NCBI GenBank assembly: GCA_038207625.1
Contig: JBBQZO010000032.1
Coordinates: 1-64,000 of the forward strand
Direction of reading: 5' to 3'
Source of the DNA: JBBQZO01 sp038207625
Lineage (GTDB): Bacteria; Pseudomonadota; Gammaproteobacteria; Burkholderiales; Burkholderiaceae_D
DNA length: 64,000 bases
Shown here one piece after another: positions 34,553 through 43,506 of this stretch. The notes beneath the pieces are model-generated. The model was not told the origin of the DNA. It did no database searches and saw nothing but the letters and a program-made list of their open reading frames with translations. Each line of letters starts with the position of its first letter. Position 1 is the first letter of the stretch. Position numbers and translations under genes: made by a program.

Positions 34553-36550
34553 ATGTCTAACGTCATTCATCGCGCCATCGGCCGGCTTCCCCGCGTGTGG
34601 CTGCTCGCCGTCGGCATCGGCGCGTCGGCCGCGCAATCAGGCTGGTGCGCGGCCATTCCCGTCAGCGATTTTTTCCGCGCCGAGCAGTTCAGCGACGCAC
34701 AATTGTCGCCGGACGGCAAGACCGTGGCCATGCTGCGGCGCGACCAGAATGACAATCTGGTGTTGGCCGTGATGCCCACCGATGCGCGCCAGCCCAGCGT
34801 GATCGCCGGCTTGCCCGAGACCGATATTGTCGACGTACATTGGGTCAATAACCGCCGCCTGGTGTATTCGGCCAGCACTGCGCGCGCGGGAGCGCTGGGC
34901 AAGCGTGCGGGCGTGGGCTTGTACGCGATCGATATCGCCGGCGGCAAGTCGCTGCAGGTGGTCATGAGCAGCTGGCTGCCAATCAATCCCTTGGTGCCGC
35001 CCCAGCAATTGGGGCCGGACACCCACTACCTTCGTGCGCTGCCGGGCGGCAAATCGAACGAGGTCTACGTCACCAATGTCGAGGCGCGCCGCGGCCAGTT
35101 TGACGGGCTTGCCCTGTACCGGCTCGATACCACCAATGGCAAGTCGACCCGCGTCATCGGGCCCGACAATGCCATCGCGTGGGTCATCGACGAAAATGGC
35201 GAGCCGTCCGTGGCGACGACGCACGCGGGCGGCACGACGGCCATCCATGTGCGCGAGCCCAGCAGCGGCACATGGCGCAAGTTGACGGAATTTTCGGCGA
35301 CCAAGGGCGAGGCATTCTGGCCCAGCTTGATGACGGCCGACGGCAAACTGTTCGGACTGGCCTACAACGGGCGCAACACCAAGGGCCTGTACCAGTACGA
35401 CTTCGAGCACGCGCGCCTGGAGCCGGAGCCGGTGATCGGTCTCAAGCACTATGATTTCGACGGCCAGTTGTTGCTTGGCGCAGACCGCAACACGGCGCTG
35501 GGCGTGCGTTACGAAACCAGCGAGGCGATCACGACCTGGTTCGACGCGGCCATGCTGGGGTACCAACAGCGCATCGACAGCGCGCTGCCGGCCACGATCA
35601 ACGAGCTCAGCGTGGCTGCCTCGGGCGACGTGTCGAGCATGCTGGTGCACTCTTACTCCGACCAGGAGCCGGGTTACTGGCAGCTCTACCACAGCGCCGA
35701 CGGCAGCTTTACCCGGCTGGGCGCGGCGTTGCCCGACATCAAAGCGGCCCAGATGGCGAGCATGCAAATGGTGCGCTACAAGGCGCGCGACGGACTGGAG
35801 ATTCCCGCCTACCTGACCTTGCCGGCTGACGTAGCCGGCCACAAGGCGCCGATGCTGGTGCTGGTGCATGGCGGGCCATGGACGCGCGGCGGACATCTGC
35901 GCTGGAACGCCCAGGCCCAGTTTCTGGCCTCGCGCGGCTACGCCGTGCTGGAACCGGAATTTCGCGGCAGCACGGGGTTCGGCAAGGCCCATTTCGAGGC
36001 CGGCTGGAAGCAATGGGGGCTGGCCATGCAGGATGACCTGGCCGACGGCGCACGCTGGGCCGCCGCGCAGGGCTACGCCGATCCGGGCCGCATTTGCATC
36101 GGCGGCGCCGGCTATGGCGGCTACGCCGCCTTGATGGGACTGATCAACGATCCGGCACTGTACCGCTGCGGCATCGACTGGCTGGGCATGACCGATATCG
36201 ACGCCATGTTCGAGCAGCGCTGGAGCGACCCGTCAGCGCCATTCAAGGTCTACGGCATGCCCGTTCTGCTGGGCGACCCGCGCGCCGACGCGGCCCGCTT
36301 CAAGGCCACCTCGCCGCTCCAGAACGCGGCGCGCATCAGCCAACCGCTGATGCTCGCCTATGGCGGGGAGGACCAGAGCGTGCCGCTGGCGCAAGGCAGC
36401 CAGCTGTACCGGGCCGTCAAAGCGGGCAATCCACAGCTCGACTGGACCGACTACCCGCTGGCGGGACACGGATGGGACTTTCAGAAGGACAGGGTTGATT
36501 TCTGGACCCGCGTCGAGGCGTTTCTGGCAAAGCACGACGCCAAACCGTAA
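34553..36550 (+). CDS. S9 prolyl oligopeptidase-family protein lacking the catalytic serine
   Basis: A 665-residue exported protein: signal peptide (about residues 1-33), a seven-bladed beta-propeller region (about 40-400) and an alpha/beta-hydrolase domain (about 405-665). The nucleophile elbow, normally G-x-S-x-G-G with Ser, reads GGAGYGGYA, so Gly520 (codon GGC at 36110-36112) stands where serine belongs. The acid (GGEDQ) and histidine (GHGWD) are present. A one-base change from AGC would restore the motif. It is either an inactive homologue, a recent mutation or a read error. Confidence 0.88.
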   Translation: MSNVIHRAIGRLPRVWLLAVGIGASAAQSGWCAAIPVSDFFRAEQFSDAQLSPDGKTVAMLRRDQNDNLVLAVMPTDARQPSVIAGLPETDIVDVHWVNNRRLVYSASTARAGALGKRAGVGLYAIDIAGGKSLQVVMSSWLPINPLVPPQQLGPDTHYLRALPGGKSNEVYVTNVEARRGQFDGLALYRLDTTNGKSTRVIGPDNAIAWVIDENGEPSVATTHAGGTTAIHVREPSSGTWRKLTEFSATKGEAFWPSLMTADGKLFGLAYNGRNTKGLYQYDFEHARLEPEPVIGLKHYDFDGQLLLGADRNTALGVRYETSEAITTWFDAAMLGYQQRIDSALPATINELSVAASGDVSSMLVHSYSDQEPGYWQLYHSADGSFTRLGAALPDIKAAQMASMQMVRYKARDGLEIPAYLTLPADVAGHKAPMLVLVHGGPWTRGGHLRWNAQAQFLASRGYAVLEPEFRGSTGFGKAHFEAGWKQWGLAMQDDLADGARWAAAQGYADPGRICIGGAGYGGYAALMGLINDPALYRCGIDWLGMTDIDAMFEQRWSDPSAPFKVYGMPVLLGDPRADAARFKATSPLQNAARISQPLMLAYGGEDQSVPLAQGSQLYRAVKAGNPQLDWTDYPLAGHGWDFQKDRVDFWTRVEAFLAKHDAKP

Positions 36551-36819
36551 GTGGCACGCAGCCCGCCTTCGGTGGCGGGGATGCCGATACGGCGCCCAGC
36601 GTATCGACACAGGCATGCACGGGCGCCGGCCTGGAAAAGCGCGCGGCGCCCCCCGCGTTGTGACACCACCACTTTCCCTGCAGCAGGGACGGCCGCAAGG
36701 CCGCCGGTGTCGCCCGAGCCATCGTCGGCCGACTGTGACGCCCTCCAGCCGATGCAATGACCAGCCTTGCACTGCACGCGGGCATTTGCGTTTGGGTCAA
36801 TTCAGGCGATAATCCTGAG

Positions 36820-37731
36820 ATGGCTTCAAACAAATCTTTTCAGCAGCGACGATACCAGGTAAATCAGACGTGCGATGCCCCCGCGGGCGCCGCGCTCCAA
36901 ACGGGAAAACGTGCCACAATCGGCCTCGCGCGGGCCGCTGCGCTGGCCTGCGCCTTGCTGTGCGCGGGTGCGCCGGCGCTGGCCCACGCGGGCAGCGACT
37001 ATCTCGAGGACTTGACCTGGACCGAGCTGCGCGACCGGGTCGCTGGCGGCACCGGCACCGTCTTGCTGCCGATTGGCGGCACCGAGCAGAGCGGACCATA
37101 TGTGGCGCTGGGCAAGCACAACGCGCGCGCGCATGCATTGGCCGGGAGAATTGCCCAGAAGCTGGGCAACGCGCTGGTCGCGCCGGTGCTGGCGTATGTG
37201 CCCGAGGGCAGCATCAGCCCGCCGGCAGCGCACATGCGCTTTGCCGGCACGATGTCGATTTCCGACAGCACCTTCGAAGCGCTGCTCGAGGCGAGCGCGC
37301 GCAGTTTCAAGCAGCACGGATTTCATGATGTGGTGTTTCTGGGCGACCATGGCGGTTACCAGAAGAGCGAAGAGCGGGTGGCCGCGCGCCTGAACAAGGA
37401 ATGGAGCCGCGACCCCCGTTGCCGTGTGCATGCGCTGGGCGAGTACTACCGCGCCGCCGCGGTCAGCTTTGTCGACGTGCTCAAGAAGCGCGGTTATACG
37501 AGCGCCGAGATCGGCATCCATGCGGGGCTGGCCGACACGTCGCTGACGCTGGCGCTGGCCAAGACGATGGTGCGCGCCGACGCGCTGGCGCACGCGCCCA
37601 AGCCGGGCGAGCGCGACGGTGTGACGGGCGATCCGCGCCGCGCCAGCGCCGAACTGGGCGAACTGGGCGTGCAGCAGATCGTGGACGCATCGGTCGCCGC
37701 GATTGCGCGCGCCACCAGCGCCGCGCGCTAA
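36820..37731 (+). CDS. Divergent creatininase-family protein, exported
   Basis: A 303-residue protein with a signal-like segment (about residues 35-56) and a creatininase fold. The first motif reads LPIGGTEQSGPYVALGKHN where classical members have EQHGPHLPLGTD, so one histidine and the aspartate ligand differ; the later motif is HAGLADTS instead of HAGEIETS. FLGDHGG is kept. This points to a distinct subfamily, perhaps an amidase or peptidase. The start is uncertain: TTTGCG-17-GATAAT (36785-36813) places transcription close to ATG 36820. It is followed by a YncE-like protein gene. Confidence 0.78.
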   Translation: MASNKSFQQRRYQVNQTCDAPAGAALQTGKRATIGLARAAALACALLCAGAPALAHAGSDYLEDLTWTELRDRVAGGTGTVLLPIGGTEQSGPYVALGKHNARAHALAGRIAQKLGNALVAPVLAYVPEGSISPPAAHMRFAGTMSISDSTFEALLEASARSFKQHGFHDVVFLGDHGGYQKSEERVAARLNKEWSRDPRCRVHALGEYYRAAAVSFVDVLKKRGYTSAEIGIHAGLADTSLTLALAKTMVRADALAHAPKPGERDGVTGDPRRASAELGELGVQQIVDASVAAIARATSAAR

Positions 37732-37764
37732 CAACGAATATTTTTTTACATAGAGGTTGTCGAG

Positions 37765-39036
37765 ATGATTTCAGTAGCAAAAATGAGCTGGGGCGCCGCG
37801 CTGGCGAGCCTGGCGGTGGCGTCCGTCGGCGTGGCCGCCGGCGTGCAAAGCAGCGCACCGGCGCCCGCCGTCGCACCAGCGCCCGCGGCGGCCGTGAACA
37901 CCGTGCCGGGCATGCCGCCGGTAATCGATGCACGCAATCTGTACAGCGAAATCGGTCCGGAGCACCTGAGCGCGGCCGTGCGCGGCGATTTGGAGCGCAT
38001 CTACGTGCCCAATCTGCGTTCGAACGACGTCACCGTGATCGATCCGAACACGATGAAGGTGGTTGACCGTTTCAAGGTCGGCCACGCGCCGCAGCACATC
38101 GTGCCGTCGTGGGACTTGCGCACTTTGTGGGTGGCCAACAACGCCGAGCGGCGTGATGATGGCAGCCTGACGCCGATCGATCCGCGTACCGGCAAGCCGG
38201 GCAAGGCGATTCCTGTTGACGATCCGTACAACCTGTATTTCAGCCCGGATGGCAAATCGGCCATCGTCGTCGCCGAGGCCAAGCACCGCCTCGACTTTCG
38301 CGATCCGCACACGATGGCGATGCAGTACGCGATCGACGTGCCCAAATGCGGCGGCATCAACCACGCCGACTTCTCGATGGACGGACGCATCGCGCTGTTT
38401 ACCTGCGAATTTGACGGCAGCGTCGCCAAGATCGACCTGGTCAACCGCAAGGTGCTCGGTTACCTGAAGCTGACCATGCCGCGCACCCGCTACAAGGATG
38501 TGCCAACGTTGACGGGGCCGGGCGCCACCGAGATCTGCTCGTCGAAAAAAGGCATGCCGCAGGATATCCGCATCTCACCCGACGGCAAGCGCTTCTACAT
38601 CGCCGACATGGAGGCGGACGGCGTGCATGTGGTCGACCTGGAAAGCTTCAAGGAAACCAGTTTCATTCCCACCGGCGTGGCCTCGCACGGTCTGTATCCT
38701 AGCCGCGACGGCAAGAGTCTGTACGTGGCCAACCGCGGCTCGCACCGCATCCACGGCCCGCGCGACGGCAAGGGCAGCGTCACCGTGATCGATTTCGCCA
38801 CCGACAAGATCACCGCGCAATGGCCGATCCCCGGCGGCGGCAGTCCCGACATGGGCAACGTCAGCGTGGACGGCAAGGCGCTGTGGTTGTCCGGTCGTTA
38901 CGACGACGAGGTGTACCGCATCGACACCAGCACCGGCGCGGTGAAGAAGATCGCCGTTGGCCAGGAGCCGCATGGCCTGGCACTGTGGCCGCAGCCGGGC
39001 CGCTATTCGCTCGGACACACCGGCAACCTGCGCTGA
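37765..39036 (+). CDS. YncE-like beta-propeller protein, exported
   Basis: A 423-residue protein with a signal segment (about residues 1-25), a short Ala-Pro linker (PAPAVAPAPAAA) and seven YVTN-type propeller blades (repeats such as IYVPNLRSNDVTVID, LYVANRGSH, VTVIDFATDKI). Such proteins bind partners or ligands in the periplasm and have no fixed enzymatic role. It starts 33 bases after the creatininase homologue with a TAGAGG ribosome site, so the two are probably co-transcribed and act together. Confidence 0.85.
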   Translation: MISVAKMSWGAALASLAVASVGVAAGVQSSAPAPAVAPAPAAAVNTVPGMPPVIDARNLYSEIGPEHLSAAVRGDLERIYVPNLRSNDVTVIDPNTMKVVDRFKVGHAPQHIVPSWDLRTLWVANNAERRDDGSLTPIDPRTGKPGKAIPVDDPYNLYFSPDGKSAIVVAEAKHRLDFRDPHTMAMQYAIDVPKCGGINHADFSMDGRIALFTCEFDGSVAKIDLVNRKVLGYLKLTMPRTRYKDVPTLTGPGATEICSSKKGMPQDIRISPDGKRFYIADMEADGVHVVDLESFKETSFIPTGVASHGLYPSRDGKSLYVANRGSHRIHGPRDGKGSVTVIDFATDKITAQWPIPGGGSPDMGNVSVDGKALWLSGRYDDEVYRIDTSTGAVKKIAVGQEPHGLALWPQPGRYSLGHTGNLR

Positions 39037-39331
39037 TCGACGCGGCGCCGGGCAGCAGTCCCGCGCGCCGCCATGATGCCGGCGTCCGTGCCGGCACCGC
39101 GCAGGCCGGTCTGGCCGGCCTGCCAGTGTTCCCCGCCTGAACTCCCCCCCAGCACCACAGCCGTAAAGCGTCTGAACTGAACGTGCAATACGCGCCAGTT
39201 TGACGCTTTGACGCGTCAACCGCAGCGCCATAATGGACGGCGCGCTGCATGCGCACGCCGCGCATCAATTGGTGTGCGCGACGACGCGCCGGAGTGCCAT
39301 AATTGATTTTTCAACGTCACCGGGTAGCACG
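39037..39331. other. Promoter region of the decarboxylase operon
   Basis: No gene is seen. Two similar boxes, CCATAATGGA (39228-39237) and CCATAATTGA (near 39298), could serve as -10 elements; TTGACG at 39208-39213 lies upstream of the first with a short 15-base spacer. The assignment is tentative. Confidence 0.35.
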
Positions 39332-40783
39332 ATGCACGAGCCAGACAGCCACGCCTTGGATCCGCAGGACTGGGACGCGTTTCGCGCGCAAAGCCACCGC
39401 ATGCTCGACGACATGCTCGATTATGTCGCCACGCTGCGTGCGCGCCCCGTGTGGCAGCCGATTCCCGAGCAGGTGAGGGCGCGCTTCCAGGGCCCGCTGC
39501 CGCGCGCGGGTGGCCCGCTTGAGCAGGCGCACCAGATCTTCATGCACGACGTGCTGCCTTACGCGGCCGGCAATGTGCATCCCGCCTTCATGGGCTGGGT
39601 GCAGGGCGGCGGCACGCCGGTGGGCATGCTCGCCGAGATGCTGGCGGGGGGGCTGAACGCCAATCTGGGCGGGCGCGACCAGATGCCCATCGAGGTCGAG
39701 CGTCAGGTGGTGCGCTGGATGCGCGAGCTGTTCAATTTTCCCGACACGGCCAGCGGCATCTTCGTCACCGGCACGTCGCTGGCTAATCTGATGGGCCTGC
39801 TGGTGGCGAAAACGGCCACCTTAGGCGAGGCGGTGCGCCACGACGGCCTGCGCGCGGGCGCGCGCCAGCTGGTGGCCTACACGTCCTGCGCGGCGCACGG
39901 CTGCATTGCGCAGGCGATGGACTTGTCCGGCCTGGGCAGTGCCGCGCTGCGCCGCATCGGCGTCAACGCCGCGCACCAGATCGACCTGGCGGCGCTGGAG
40001 ACGGCCATCGCGCGCGACCGCGCCGACGGCCTGCAGCCGTTCCTGATCGTGGGCACCGCCGGCAGTGTCGACGTGGGGGCGATCGACGACCTGGCCGCGC
40101 TGGCCGCGCTGGCCGCGCGCGAACAACTGTGGCTGCACGTGGACGGCGCCTTCGCCGCGCTGGGCATGATGGCGCCCGATATCGCGCCGCTGCTGGCCGG
40201 CATCGAGCGGGCCGATTCGCTCGCCTTCGACTTTCATAAATGGGGCCAGGTGCCGTATGACGCGGGCTTTCTGCTGGTGCGCGACGCGCGCCTGCACATG
40301 GCCGCGTTTGCCGCGCCGGCCGCCTACCTGCAGCGCGAAACACGCGGCGTGGCCGGCGGCTCGCCCTGGCCGTGCGATTTTGGTCCCGACCTGTCGCGCG
40401 GCTTTCGGGCGCTGAAAACCTGGTTCACGCTGCGCGTGCACGGCGCCGACGGGCTCGGGCAGGCCATGTCGGGCTGCTGCGCGCTGGCGCGCTACCTGGC
40501 CGAGCGGGTGCGCGCCGAACCGGCGCTCGAGCTGCTGGCGCCGGTCGCGCTCAACATTGTGTGCTTTCGCTACCGCTGTGCGGACGCCGACAACATCAAC
40601 CGCGCGATCGTGGCCGACTTGCACGAGGCCGGCATCGCCGTGCCATCGACCACCATCGTCGACGGCCAGTTGGCGATTCGCGCCGCGATCATCAACCACC
40701 GCACCGAGGCGCGCGACATCGACGCCTTGTTGGACGGCGTGCTGCGCCTTGGTGCGCACCGCTGTGACCCCGATTTGGAGTGA
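39332..40783 (+). CDS. PLP-dependent group II amino acid decarboxylase
   Basis: A 483-residue fold type I decarboxylase related to aromatic amino acid and diaminobutyrate decarboxylases. The PLP lysine is Lys303 in FDFHKWGQ, HVDGAFAA holds the ring-binding aspartate, and NVHPAFMGWV is the family N-terminal signature. It should remove CO2 from an amino acid to give an amine. It is first of three tightly packed genes, with the next starting three bases after its stop. The substrate cannot be read from sequence. Confidence 0.9.
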   Translation: MHEPDSHALDPQDWDAFRAQSHRMLDDMLDYVATLRARPVWQPIPEQVRARFQGPLPRAGGPLEQAHQIFMHDVLPYAAGNVHPAFMGWVQGGGTPVGMLAEMLAGGLNANLGGRDQMPIEVERQVVRWMRELFNFPDTASGIFVTGTSLANLMGLLVAKTATLGEAVRHDGLRAGARQLVAYTSCAAHGCIAQAMDLSGLGSAALRRIGVNAAHQIDLAALETAIARDRADGLQPFLIVGTAGSVDVGAIDDLAALAALAAREQLWLHVDGAFAALGMMAPDIAPLLAGIERADSLAFDFHKWGQVPYDAGFLLVRDARLHMAAFAAPAAYLQRETRGVAGGSPWPCDFGPDLSRGFRALKTWFTLRVHGADGLGQAMSGCCALARYLAERVRAEPALELLAPVALNIVCFRYRCADADNINRAIVADLHEAGIAVPSTTIVDGQLAIRAAIINHRTEARDIDALLDGVLRLGAHRCDPDLE

Positions 40784-40785
40784 CC

Positions 40786-42018
40786 ATGATCGACAAAATA
40801 GCCTACGCCGCACAACCATTCGCACCGCTGATCGGGGTGGCCCCGCTGATGCGGCGCGCCTTCCTCAACGAGGATCTGGCCCCGCTGGGAAAGATCCTGC
40901 TGGCGCGCGCCGAACAATATCCGGCCGACGCCAACGCCTATCTGGATTGCTCGACCGTGCTGCAGCTGCAAGGCGACCGGGCGATCGCCTTGCAGGTGCA
41001 GGCGCAGGCGATCGCCATCGAGCCGCTGTACAGCATTCCGGCGCCGCAGGAGCTGGTCGGCCTGCGCCTGCTGGTGCTGATGGGCCCGGGCGATTTGATG
41101 GCCAACACGCCGGTCGAATTTCTGCTGGAAGACTCGGACGTGGCGCTCGACATGCTGTTTCTGACGCTGGACGCACCGTGGCCCGAGGTGGTGCCCGAGC
41201 ACGACGTGATGATGGTGGCGATGGCCGAGTGCGAGGCCAACCAGCCGCTGCTGGCACGCGTGGCCGAGTACATCGCCGACTGGCCGCGCCCCGTCATCAA
41301 CCGCCCCGAGCGCATCGCCGTGCTGTCGCGCGACGGCGTGTGCGCCGCGCTGGCCGACGTCGCCGGGCTGGCGTTGCCCAACACCGTGCGCTGCACGCGC
41401 GCCGCGCTGGCCGAACTGGCCAGCGGCGCCGTTGCGCTCGACGCGCTGCTGCCCGGCGACGCGTTTCCGGTGATCGTGCGACCGGTCGGCTCGCATGCCG
41501 GCCAGTCGCTCGAGCAGATCGCCGATGTCAGCGCGCTGACCGACTACCTGACGCGCGTCGATGCCCAGCGGTTTTATCTGGCGCGCTTCGTCGATTACCG
41601 CAGCGCCGACGGCCTGTTTCGCAAATACCGCATCGCGCTGATCGACGGGGTGCCGTTCGTGTGCCACTTCGCCGTGTCGTCGCACTGGATGGTGCATTAC
41701 CTGAACGCGGGCATGAACGAGAGTGCGCACAAGCGCGCCGAGGAGGCCGACTGCATGCTGCACTTTGACCAGCAGTTTGCGCGGCGCCACGCCGACGCGC
41801 TGGCGGCGATCAACGCGCGCATGGACTTGCCGTATCTGGGAATCGACTGCGCCGAAACGCGCGACGGCGCGCTGCTGATCTTCGAGGTCGACAACGCGAT
41901 GATCGTGCATGCGATGGACGCGCCGGACATGTACCCGTACAAAAAACCGGCGATGGAGAAGGTGTTCGCGGCGTTTCGCGCGCTGCTGGAACGGGCCCGC
42001 CAGGGCGCGCAGGGCTAG
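40786..42018 (+). CDS. ATP-grasp-like protein with N-terminal helical (TPR-like) part
   Basis: A 410-residue protein. Residues about 1-90 are helical and resemble tetratricopeptide repeats. Residues about 190-405 resemble an ATP-grasp ligase: FPVIVRPVGSHAGQSLEQI is the nucleotide-binding strand and loop, and LIFEVDNAMIVHAMD carries the usual metal-binding acid and asparagine. ATP-grasp enzymes join a carboxylate to an amine. GGAG lies five bases before ATG 40786, so the in-frame GTG at 40780 is less likely. It stands between two PLP-type genes. Confidence 0.75.
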   Translation: MIDKIAYAAQPFAPLIGVAPLMRRAFLNEDLAPLGKILLARAEQYPADANAYLDCSTVLQLQGDRAIALQVQAQAIAIEPLYSIPAPQELVGLRLLVLMGPGDLMANTPVEFLLEDSDVALDMLFLTLDAPWPEVVPEHDVMMVAMAECEANQPLLARVAEYIADWPRPVINRPERIAVLSRDGVCAALADVAGLALPNTVRCTRAALAELASGAVALDALLPGDAFPVIVRPVGSHAGQSLEQIADVSALTDYLTRVDAQRFYLARFVDYRSADGLFRKYRIALIDGVPFVCHFAVSSHWMVHYLNAGMNESAHKRAEEADCMLHFDQQFARRHADALAAINARMDLPYLGIDCAETRDGALLIFEVDNAMIVHAMDAPDMYPYKKPAMEKVFAAFRALLERARQGAQG

Positions 42019-42021
42019 TAC

Positions 42022-43506
42022 GTGGAAGCCGGGGCGCGCACTGTCTTGCCCGGTGTCGCCGCATTGCTGGTGGGCGGCGGCGACACGCGCATCCTGCTCG
42101 ACGCGCGCAGCGGCGCTTCGCCATATGGCTGCCGGCCGCGCCCGGACCCGCAGCTGGTCGCGCTGGGCTCGTCGACCGCCTCCACCATCTCCGAGGCCGG
42201 CATGGCTGCGGCCGAGTCCTTGCGCGCCAGCCTGGTCGGTCAGCTGCGCGACGCGCCGGCCGGCGAGGTGTACGCGCGCCAGGCAGAGGCTTTGCGCGCG
42301 GCCTTGCTCGGTCAGCTGGAACTGACGCCAGGCGACGGCGTCAACGCGCTGCTGGCCGCCTCCGGCACCGACTTGCACCTGCTGGTGACGCAGTGGCTGC
42401 GCCCCGATTGCACCGTGATGATCGCGCCCGTTGAAACGGGCAGCGGCGTTGCGCACGCCGTGCAGGGCCTGCACTTCAATACCCGCACCGCGGCCGGCCG
42501 GCAGGTGCTGATCGGCGCGCCGGTGAGCCGCTGGCGCGGCGCGCTGCACACGCTGGCCGCGCGCACGCCCGAGGGTGCGCTGCGTGCGCCCGAGAGCATC
42601 GACGCCGATTGCATCGCGCACGTCGAACGCGCCGCCAGCGCCGGTTTGCGCGTGCTGCTGGTGCTCACCGACGTCAGCAAGACCGGCCTGATCGTGCCGT
42701 CGATCGCCACCGTGCTATCGCTCAAGCGGCGCTGGCCCGGCCAGGTCGAGGTGCTGGTCGATGCTTGCCAATGGCGTCTGTCCAATGCGACCGTGCGCGC
42801 CTATCTGGCCAACGATTGCATGCTGGCGCTGACCGGCTCGAAGTTCGTCGCCGGTCCCACCTTCTGCGCGGCCTTGCTGCTGCCGCCGGCGCTGTCGGCG
42901 CGCTATCGCGAGCAGGCAGTAGACCCGGCCGCGCAGGCGTATTCGCAGCAGGCCGACTGGCCCGACGCTTGGGCGGCGGCGCGCGCTCTGGCGCCGGGTA
43001 GCAACTTCGGTTTGCTGCTGCGCTGGGCCGCCGCGCGCGCGCAACTGGACGCCCTGGCGGCGCTGGCGCCGGCCTCGATCACGGCGCATTTGGCTGCGTT
43101 TGGGCAGGCGCTTGCGGCGCGCTGCGAGCGTGACGCGCACTTCGTCGCGCTGGCGCAGGCACCGCTGTGCCGCGCGGCGCTCGGCTGCGGCCCGGGTTGG
43201 GACGCGCAGGCCAGCATCTTCCCGTTCCTGGTGCTGGACGCGCATGGCCAGCCCTTGCGCCAGCCGCAGACCGCGCAGCTGTATCGGCAATTGCGTAGCG
43301 GCGGGGGCGATGGCAAGGCGCGCCGCTTTGAGCTGGGCCAGCCGGTCGCGTGCGGCATGCGCGACGGCGTGCCGGTCAGCGCGCTGCGCCTGTGCGTGAG
43401 CGCGCCGATGCTGGCGGGGGCCGCACGCGCTGGCGGCCCGCAGCAGATGATCGCCGATGCGCAGGGTGCGCTCGATCAGATCGTCGTGCTGCTCGGTTCA
43501 GTGTGA
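42022..43506 (+). CDS. Fold type I PLP-dependent enzyme-like protein, function unknown
   Basis: A 494-residue protein with an aminotransferase-like core. VEVLVDACQ places Asp247 where the PLP pyridine nitrogen is bound, and LTGSKFVAGP offers Lys274 as the Schiff-base lysine. I recognise no closer family; aminotransferase, lyase or acyltransferase chemistry are all possible. It starts with GTG, three bases after the ATP-grasp stop, so it completes the operon. Its last nine bases overlap the convergent peptidase-like gene. Confidence 0.72.
   Translation: MEAGARTVLPGVAALLVGGGDTRILLDARSGASPYGCRPRPDPQLVALGSSTASTISEAGMAAAESLRASLVGQLRDAPAGEVYARQAEALRAALLGQLELTPGDGVNALLAASGTDLHLLVTQWLRPDCTVMIAPVETGSGVAHAVQGLHFNTRTAAGRQVLIGAPVSRWRGALHTLAARTPEGALRAPESIDADCIAHVERAASAGLRVLLVLTDVSKTGLIVPSIATVLSLKRRWPGQVEVLVDACQWRLSNATVRAYLANDCMLALTGSKFVAGPTFCAALLLPPALSARYREQAVDPAAQAYSQQADWPDAWAAARALAPGSNFGLLLRWAAARAQLDALAALAPASITAHLAAFGQALAARCERDAHFVALAQAPLCRAALGCGPGWDAQASIFPFLVLDAHGQPLRQPQTAQLYRQLRSGGGDGKARRFELGQPVACGMRDGVPVSALRLCVSAPMLAGAARAGGPQQMIADAQGALDQIVVLLGSV

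Noticed and set aside
40570..42621. 683-codon open frame on the minus strand
   Set aside because: Antisense to the ATP-grasp and PLP genes, whose motifs are clear; composition is that of a shadow frame.
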